From the NCBI RefSeq assembly GCF_027533625.1, contig NZ_JAQAGZ010000017.1, positions 124,001-188,000 of the forward strand: 64,000 nt of DNA. Direction: 5' to 3'. The stretch's first letter is position 1; each line of letters starts with the position of its first letter. The notes beneath the pieces were generated by a model. The model saw nothing but the letters and a program-made list of their open reading frames with translations, was not told the DNA's origin and did not search any database. The DNA is from Paenibacillus gyeongsangnamensis (GTDB lineage: Bacteria; Bacillota; Bacilli; Paenibacillales; NBRC-103111). Of this stretch, positions 61,134 to 64,000 are shown piece by piece. Both the position numbers and the translations under genes were made by a program.

Positions 61134-61155
61134 TTAAGCCTTTTTCGTTTCTTGT

Positions 61156-61938
61156 TTAGATCAAACAATATTCCTGAATCTTGCTTCGTTTCTCTGATGT
61201 TATTCCATATTCTTTTTCGAAATAAACATCCCAGTTGCCGTATTTTTCGATTACCGCTGTAATAGCCGATTGCAAATAATCTGCTTCAGCAGAGAACACA
61301 GCCTGCAGGTTCTGTACCTGCTGCGAGTCTAATTTCTCGGATAACCGTTCAAGCATCAGCTTCATTTTCGGCCCGAGCGTCTCGTTTGTCAGCAAGTAAT
61401 CTTCCATCACGACAGCATCGGGTACGCCGAGCAGTTTTAAAATCAACAGTGCGCCAACACCCGTCCGGTCCTTGCCTCCGGCGCAATGATGAATGATACC
61501 GTGCTGCTCCGGATTTCCCATCGCACCGATCAGAAACTGATAGGCGGGATTCGCGAACGGAAGCTTCGCGTACATGTCGATCATCGTGTTTCGATTCAAC
61601 GCACCGCTAATGAGGTAGTCTTCCGCACGACCGCTCGTTGCCGGCGCAATCGGACTGGCCTCCAAACGGTAGTAGTCCACACCCGCCAAGGTAGGCGTCG
61701 GGCTGCGCTCTGCTTCACTCTCGCTACGGTAATCCAGTATCGTCCGCACCTTCAAAGTTTTCAGAAACTCCAAATCTTGTTCGGTCAAGGCCCCGAGCTC
61801 ATCGGACCGGAAAAACAAGCCGTATTTGACGGAACGACCGTCTTCCGTTGGATAGCCTCCCATATCTCGGAAATTGTGTGCGCCCTCGAGAACGATTACT
61901 CTCTGTCCCGGATACGCCCCATCTCGTATTGTTGACAT
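61156..61938 (-). CDS. Tyrosine-protein phosphatase (IphP/DSP-like family)
   Basis: 260 residues, no signal peptide. N-terminal AHNFRDMGGYPTEDGRSVKY and LFFRSDELGALTEQDLEFLK are typical of this family. The active-site loop is IIHHCAGGKDRTGVG (about residues 152-166), with catalytic Cys and Arg of the Cx5R motif and the KD following Gly. Members dephosphorylate phosphotyrosine or phosphoinositide-like substrates. ATG at 61938 follows AGAGGTG. It lies 58 bases after the binding-protein gene, so in an operon with a transport protein and another phosphoesterase it may act on a small phosphorylated compound. Confidence 0.9.
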   Translation of the reverse strand: MSTIRDGAYPGQRVIVLEGAHNFRDMGGYPTEDGRSVKYGLFFRSDELGALTEQDLEFLKTLKVRTILDYRSESEAERSPTPTLAGVDYYRLEASPIAPATSGRAEDYLISGALNRNTMIDMYAKLPFANPAYQFLIGAMGNPEQHGIIHHCAGGKDRTGVGALLILKLLGVPDAVVMEDYLLTNETLGPKMKLMLERLSEKLDSQQVQNLQAVFSAEADYLQSAITAVIEKYGNWDVYFEKEYGITSEKRSKIQEYCLI

Positions 61939-62004
61939 AAATATCACCTCTTAGAATGTACTTTCGGCGCCCGTTTCCCAAGATCGAAACGGTCAATTTT
62001 ATTC

Positions 62005-63354
62005 TCATGGCATCAGCTTCTGTGCCTGGTTTTGCGCGTCTTGCATGACCTTCGTTACATCGGACTTACTCAGAACGGCTTTTTGCACGGCATTGATCAG
62101 AATAGTCGAAATTTGGCTGAAATTCACTCCAGGAAAAGCGGCTGCGGGACGCAATCTTTCCAGCTGTCGGATGTTCGGCTGGATTAACGGGTGATCTTTC
62201 GCCCAATCCTTTAAATATTTCGGATCGTCAAGAATGGACGTACGGAGCGGCAGGTAGCCGATTTCCGAAGTAATGATCGTATATCCGCGCTCGCTTGTGA
62301 CGAATTTGAGGAATTCCCACGCCGCCTTTTGCTTCTCGGCATCTTTGGACAGGATGAAAAGTGCGCTTCCCGAGTTCGTCGGCGTTGTCGGCTTCGTACC
62401 GAAGCCGGGCATTTCCGCTGCCCGAAGCTCCCAGTTGTTGCTTGTCGCACCTTTCAGCAGCGACCCTTGGATGGCGCTGCTTTGCAGAAACATTCCGAGC
62501 TTACCTTGCGACATCTCCTCCATTGCTTCATTGTCGTTCAGCTTGTCGCTCGCGCCACTGTCAACAAGGTCTCTCCACATTTGCAGTGCGCCGATCGTTT
62601 CCGGAGCGTCGAAATTCAGCTTTTTACGATCATCAGATAGAACGGAGCCGCCGTTGCTACCGATGATCGATTGCACGAGCCAGTCGCCAGAAGTTGGTGT
62701 GGAACCGGAAACGTGTATGCCCTGCGCTTTCGTCTTACTTACGATTTGCAGCGCCTGCTGCTTCGTCTGCTCCCAGGTCGTCGGCGGCTTTTCCGGATCC
62801 AGTCCGGCTTCTTTGAATAAGCTCGCATTATAGAACAATACCGGCGTACTGAAGGTGAAGGCGAGCCCATACGTCTTGCCGTTGTATTTCCCAAGCGCAA
62901 GTCCGTTAGGCGAGAAGCCTTCAAAGTTTTTCTTCCATTCCTCCGGCGATACAATGGACTCAAGCGGTACGGCCCCGAAACCGTTGACGTACAAGTCCAT
63001 TGCACCGAAACCAAGCTGAGCAACATCCGGTGGTGAGCCGGCAGCAATATCCGCCTGTACCCGGGTCATCAGATCGGTGATCGGGACGGGAACGCCTTCC
63101 ACCGAAATATTCGGATGGCTGGCCTGAAACTCGTCGATCAATTTCTGGGTTCCCGCGCCGAAAACGGCATTTCCCAGGTTATAGCTGTAGAAACGAATCG
63201 TAATCTTCTTGTTTGATTTCGTTTGGGCCTCATTCGCAATGTCCTGGCTTCCCGACGGATGAACTGCAGACGTTTCTTCCTTTGTACTGCAACCGGAAAG
63301 AGCAACGATGGACGAGATCATCGAGGCAAGCAAAATGGCGGGTAAACGTTTCAT
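62005..63354 (-). CDS. Extracellular solute-binding lipoprotein, UgpB-like
   Basis: 449 residues. The lipoprotein signal ends IVALSGC with Cys22. The mature part shows RFYSYNLGNAVFGAGTQKLI, QKL-like DEFQASHPNISVEGVPVPIT, STPVLFYNASLFKEAGLDPE and KPPTTWEQTKQQAL, the last two close to UgpB-type proteins. ATG at 63354 follows AAGGGGGAGA. It lies between a metallophosphoesterase (63381 onward) and a tyrosine phosphatase. Its permeases are expected upstream, beyond the right edge, if the order matches the 13908-18693 operon (inference). Confidence 0.92.
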   Translation of the reverse strand: MKRLPAILLASMISSIVALSGCSTKEETSAVHPSGSQDIANEAQTKSNKKITIRFYSYNLGNAVFGAGTQKLIDEFQASHPNISVEGVPVPITDLMTRVQADIAAGSPPDVAQLGFGAMDLYVNGFGAVPLESIVSPEEWKKNFEGFSPNGLALGKYNGKTYGLAFTFSTPVLFYNASLFKEAGLDPEKPPTTWEQTKQQALQIVSKTKAQGIHVSGSTPTSGDWLVQSIIGSNGGSVLSDDRKKLNFDAPETIGALQMWRDLVDSGASDKLNDNEAMEEMSQGKLGMFLQSSAIQGSLLKGATSNNWELRAAEMPGFGTKPTTPTNSGSALFILSKDAEKQKAAWEFLKFVTSERGYTIITSEIGYLPLRTSILDDPKYLKDWAKDHPLIQPNIRQLERLRPAAAFPGVNFSQISTILINAVQKAVLSKSDVTKVMQDAQNQAQKLMP

Positions 63355-63380
63355 AGGGCATCTCCCCCTTGGAGTTCTTA

Positions 63381-64000
63381 TTAATGCTGTGTGGTAAGTA
63401 TCGACATATCAAACCGAGCGTACTCCACGTTTGTAGTCGGAAGTACAACGGTTTGAACGGTCACGTTTTTGTTCGATACGGTAACGATGTTATAGCTGCA
63501 GAAATCGTACATCCGAAACTGACCATCTTCCGTACTTTCCCCGGCAAAAGCCGATCCGGCAGCAGCTACACTGACAATTCCTTCGTACAGTCCGACGTTA
63601 TTCGTATGCACGTGACCGGCAACAATACATACAACATCATCTCCCGTTTTGAGGATGTCACCGATCGCCGGTGCGTTCGTAATTATGTGCTCGGACGGCA
63701 TCCCGCTAAAATTTAGCAGCGGATGATGGAGAGCAACGATAGTACCGTTAGGTGCAGATGACGTCAGTTCTTCAGCCAGCCATGCTAGCTGTTCCTCGTC
63801 AACCGTCCCCGAATGTTTGCCCGGAACTTGGGAGTTGAGTGCGATCAACCGGAGACCGTTAATCGTCGTGGAATAGTAGTAAGCCTGTTCAGACGGTTCT
63901 TCTCCGAGATATCCTTCGCGGAAGGCCGAACGATGGTCGTGGTTACCCAGCGTGACATGCACCGGTGCTCCGACAATGTCCGATCCTTCATTTACAAGCT
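63381..64000 (-). CDS. Metallophosphoesterase, 5' end beyond window
   Basis: At least 206 codons of a calcineurin-like phosphoesterase. Visible metal-site motifs are HVTLGNHDHRSAF (GNHD), VALHHPLLNF (His) and VAGHVHTNNVG (GHxH). The first two motifs (GDxH and GDxxx) lie outside the window. The frame stays open to the edge with LVNEGSDIVGAPV. It resembles CpdA/3',5'-cAMP phosphodiesterase-type proteins, but the substrate is not determined. It is followed 26 bases later by the binding-protein gene. Confidence 0.9.
   Translation of the reverse strand, partial: LVNEGSDIVGAPVHVTLGNHDHRSAFREGYLGEEPSEQAYYYSTTINGLRLIALNSQVPGKHSGTVDEEQLAWLAEELTSSAPNGTIVALHHPLLNFSGMPSEHIITNAPAIGDILKTGDDVVCIVAGHVHTNNVGLYEGIVSVAAAGSAFAGESTEDGQFRMYDFCSYNIVTVSNKNVTVQTVVLPTTNVEYARFDMSILTTQH

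Overview
The window looks like chromosomal DNA of a low-GC, endospore-forming Firmicute, most likely Paenibacillus or a close relative. This is inferred from gene content: a gerA-type spore germination operon, a yojF-bshB2 bacillithiol pair, a type II pantothenate kinase, a large SLH-domain surface protein, a copper-amine-oxidase-fold exported protein, YesM/YesN-type two-component regulators and an unusual density of CUT1 sugar ABC transporters. No rRNA, tRNA or CRISPR array was seen.

Layout. 1-600 is a decayed AEC-family permease. 689-5868 (minus) is a LacI-controlled transport operon: regulator, binding protein, two permeases and a TIM-barrel isomerase, with TGTAATCGATTACA operators. 6753-10500 (minus) is a germinant receptor operon in the order A-C-B. 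10648-12890 is a graveyard: a pepF remnant, a dead transposase and featureless DNA. 12894-18693 is a DeoR regulator divergent from a PHP phosphatase, a metallophosphoesterase and a UgpB-like ABC system, so probably phospho-ester uptake and cleavage. 18941-19725 holds two small genes of unknown function, one with HEAT-like repeats.

20263-29980 is a mobile-DNA zone. It contains an intact ISL3-family element with an 8-bp target duplication beside a helicase fragment, an acyl-CoA dehydrogenase remnant, the yojF-bshB2 pair, and three decayed IS6-family copies. The IS6 copies bracket a DHA2 drug exporter, antibiotic-kinase and MFS fragments, and an aldo/keto reductase. The rightmost IS6 end has supplied the last codons of the next gene.

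29959-38863 (minus) is an ABC transporter with its own YesM/YesN regulators, a Gfo/Idh/MocA dehydrogenase and a TIM-barrel isomerase. It is divergent from a five-gene plus-strand operon (39105-43685) of three different oxidoreductases, a glycosidase-like TIM-barrel protein and a DUF1349-like protein. 43887-53316 (minus) is a nine-gene LacI-led cluster with two complete ABC transporters, one dehydrogenase and a nucleoside hydrolase.

53801-64000 carries coaW, an exported copper-amine-oxidase-fold protein, an IS110-family element with a candidate structured guide-RNA region, the SLH surface protein, and the end of another operon with a binding protein and two phosphatases that runs off the right edge. 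The recurring theme is scavenging of decorated or phosphorylated carbohydrates: binding proteins and permeases bring in substrates, and the linked dehydrogenases, isomerases, phosphatases and hydrolases process them.
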